From assembly GCF_034313965.1 (NCBI RefSeq), contig NZ_JAVIWQ010000002.1, positions 1,736,001-1,800,000 of the forward strand: 64,000 nucleotides of DNA, given 5' to 3'. Positions 63,188 through 64,000 of this stretch are shown in pieces. The position numbers and the translations under genes are program-made. Origin of the DNA: Herbaspirillum sp. RTI4 (GTDB lineage Bacteria; Pseudomonadota; Gammaproteobacteria; Burkholderiales; Burkholderiaceae_D). A model generated the notes under the pieces. It made no database searches. It saw nothing but the letters and a program-made list of their open reading frames with translations, and was not told the DNA's origin. Position 1 is the first letter of the stretch. Every line of letters starts with the position of its first letter.

Positions 63188-63592
63188 ATGTCTCTTTCCA
63201 ATATTTTCAATGTCGCCGGTTCCGGCATGAGCGCGCAATCGCAGCGGCTTAACGTCGTCGCCAGCAATCTGGCAAATGCCGATAGTACAGCTGGCCCCGA
63301 TGGGCAAGTGTACAAAGCCAAACAAGTCGTGTTCAGCACGCTACCGTTTGGCAGCATTCAATCGAGCGGTGTGCAGGTCGATAAAGTCGTGGAAGACCAG
63401 TCTGCACCAAAGATGGTCTACGACCCCAAGCATCCTCAGGCGGATGAAAATGGTTACGTTTCGATGCCCAATGTTAATCCGGTCGAAGAAATGGTCAATA
63501 TGATTTCCGCTTCGCGCTCGTATCAGAGTGATGTTGAGATCATGAATACCGCCAAAACTCTGTTGATGAAAACACTGACCATCGGTCAATAA
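63188..63592 (+). CDS. flgC: Flagellar basal-body rod protein FlgC
   Basis: A 134-residue proximal rod subunit. The N-terminal NIFNVAGSGMSAQSQRLNVV then ASNLANADSTAG is the rod motif. The C-terminal VNPVEEMVNMISASRSYQSD and NTAKTLLMKTLTIGQ are typical of FlgC. It begins 5 bp after flgB and is followed by flgD after 14 bp. Confidence 0.96.
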   Translation: MSLSNIFNVAGSGMSAQSQRLNVVASNLANADSTAGPDGQVYKAKQVVFSTLPFGSIQSSGVQVDKVVEDQSAPKMVYDPKHPQADENGYVSMPNVNPVEEMVNMISASRSYQSDVEIMNTAKTLLMKTLTIGQ

Positions 63593-63606
63593 CCAAGGAT
63601 TTTCCC

Positions 63607-64000
63607 ATGTCATCTGTTTCCAACTCCCTGCTGGCTAGTGTCAACAATACAAGCGCTGCAGCCGCTACGAGCGCTTCGACTAGTTCCAGCAACGCTGTTC
63701 AGAACGAGTTTCTGACCTTGCTGACGGCGCAACTGAAAAATCAGGATCCGAGCAATCCGATGTCCAATTCAGACCTGACTACGCAAATGGCGCAGATGTC
63801 CACGGTCAGCGGCATCAGTCAGCTCAATACGACGCTGTCTTCGCTGATGACGAATCTGCAATCCTCGCAAGCGCTGCAAGCCACCAACATGATTGGTCAC
63901 GGCGTATTGGCAGCAGGTTCATCGGTCGCGTTGACGACGAACACCACAACAGCCACCGACGGCACAAGTACCAGCACGCAGCAGGGCATCATGGGCGTCA
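63607..64000 (+). CDS. flgD: Flagellar hook capping protein FlgD, truncated by the window end
   Basis: The first 131 codons are visible. A Ser/Ala-rich N-terminus is followed by NEFLTLLTAQLKNQDPSNPM and the segment TTQMAQMSTVSGISQL, the conserved FlgD N-terminal region. It forms the cap on which hook subunits assemble. The rest lies outside the window. Confidence 0.95.
   Translation, partial: MSSVSNSLLASVNNTSAAAATSASTSSSNAVQNEFLTLLTAQLKNQDPSNPMSNSDLTTQMAQMSTVSGISQLNTTLSSLMTNLQSSQALQATNMIGHGVLAAGSSVALTTNTTTATDGTSTSTQQGIMGV

Overview
The window looks like a chromosomal segment of a motile, Gram-negative betaproteobacterium. The best guess is Burkholderiales, family Oxalobacteraceae (Herminiimonas/Herbaspirillum/Collimonas-like). 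This rests on recalled protein similarity, the cheD-cheB-cheY-cheZ-flhB-flhA-flhF-flhG-fliA gene order and the EpsE/EpsF/EpsG/EpsL-type polysaccharide genes. No database search was possible and the genus is not resolved.

Layout. (1) 1-5.8 kb, minus strand: a type VI secretion cassette. It holds a VgrG with a C-terminal extension, a 19-codon ORF, a 523-residue putative toxin, a putative immunity gene, and then the start of a second immunity gene. A scar of a deleted toxin copy lies between the two immunity genes. (2) 6.0-8.6 kb: molybdate transporter modABC. (3) 8.8-10.8 kb: a chemoreceptor. (4) 11-31.3 kb: a large exopolysaccharide locus in three transcription blocks. The minus blocks are a glycosyltransferase plus a GMC oxidoreductase/aldo-keto reductase fusion, and a ten-gene overlapping operon running from epsE to a polysaccharide deacetylase. 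The plus block is wecG-like, undecaprenyl-phosphate sugar transferase and CelD-like. (5) 31.5-45 kb: mixed metabolism and signalling. It contains glycerate kinase, small secreted or anchored proteins, a DctB-like kinase with a FixJ-type regulator, a solute-binding protein, a dicarboxylate-type MFS carrier, and a solute-binding protein coupled to a CHASE-PAS-GGDEF-EAL protein. (6) 45.3-47.9 kb: ahpC and ahpF. (7) 48-49.2 kb: an unknown gene and tRNA-Pro(GGG). (8) 49.4-64 kb: chemotaxis and flagellar genes (cheR, D, B, Y, Z, flhB, A, F, G, fliA; then flgN and flgM; flgA; flgB, C and truncated flgD).

How the parts work together. EpsE/F/G with Wzx and Wzy-like proteins form a Wzx/Wzy polymer assembly and export route. 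The UndP-sugar transferase primes it, the glycosyltransferases extend it, and the acyltransferase, deacetylase and glycoside hydrolase modify it. EpsL is probably an outer-membrane barrel. No exosortase is present in the window although the Eps set is of the exosortase-B-linked kind. In the flagellar block a near-consensus sigma-28 promoter precedes flgM. The FlhG homologue keeps the FlhF-activating N-terminal motif but has a degenerate P-loop.

Repeats are prominent. Two convergent gene pairs are separated by long tandem duplications (243 and 298 bp periods) of REP-like palindromic units. Two genes carry 9-bp in-frame tandem repeats at their N-termini. AT-rich promoter regions of the polysaccharide locus carry inverted repeats sharing an AATTGTRT half-site. 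The most interesting items are the T6SS toxin/immunity scar with its recurring CFxPPQP micro-ORF, the GMC-AKR fusion, and the P-loop-less FlhG.
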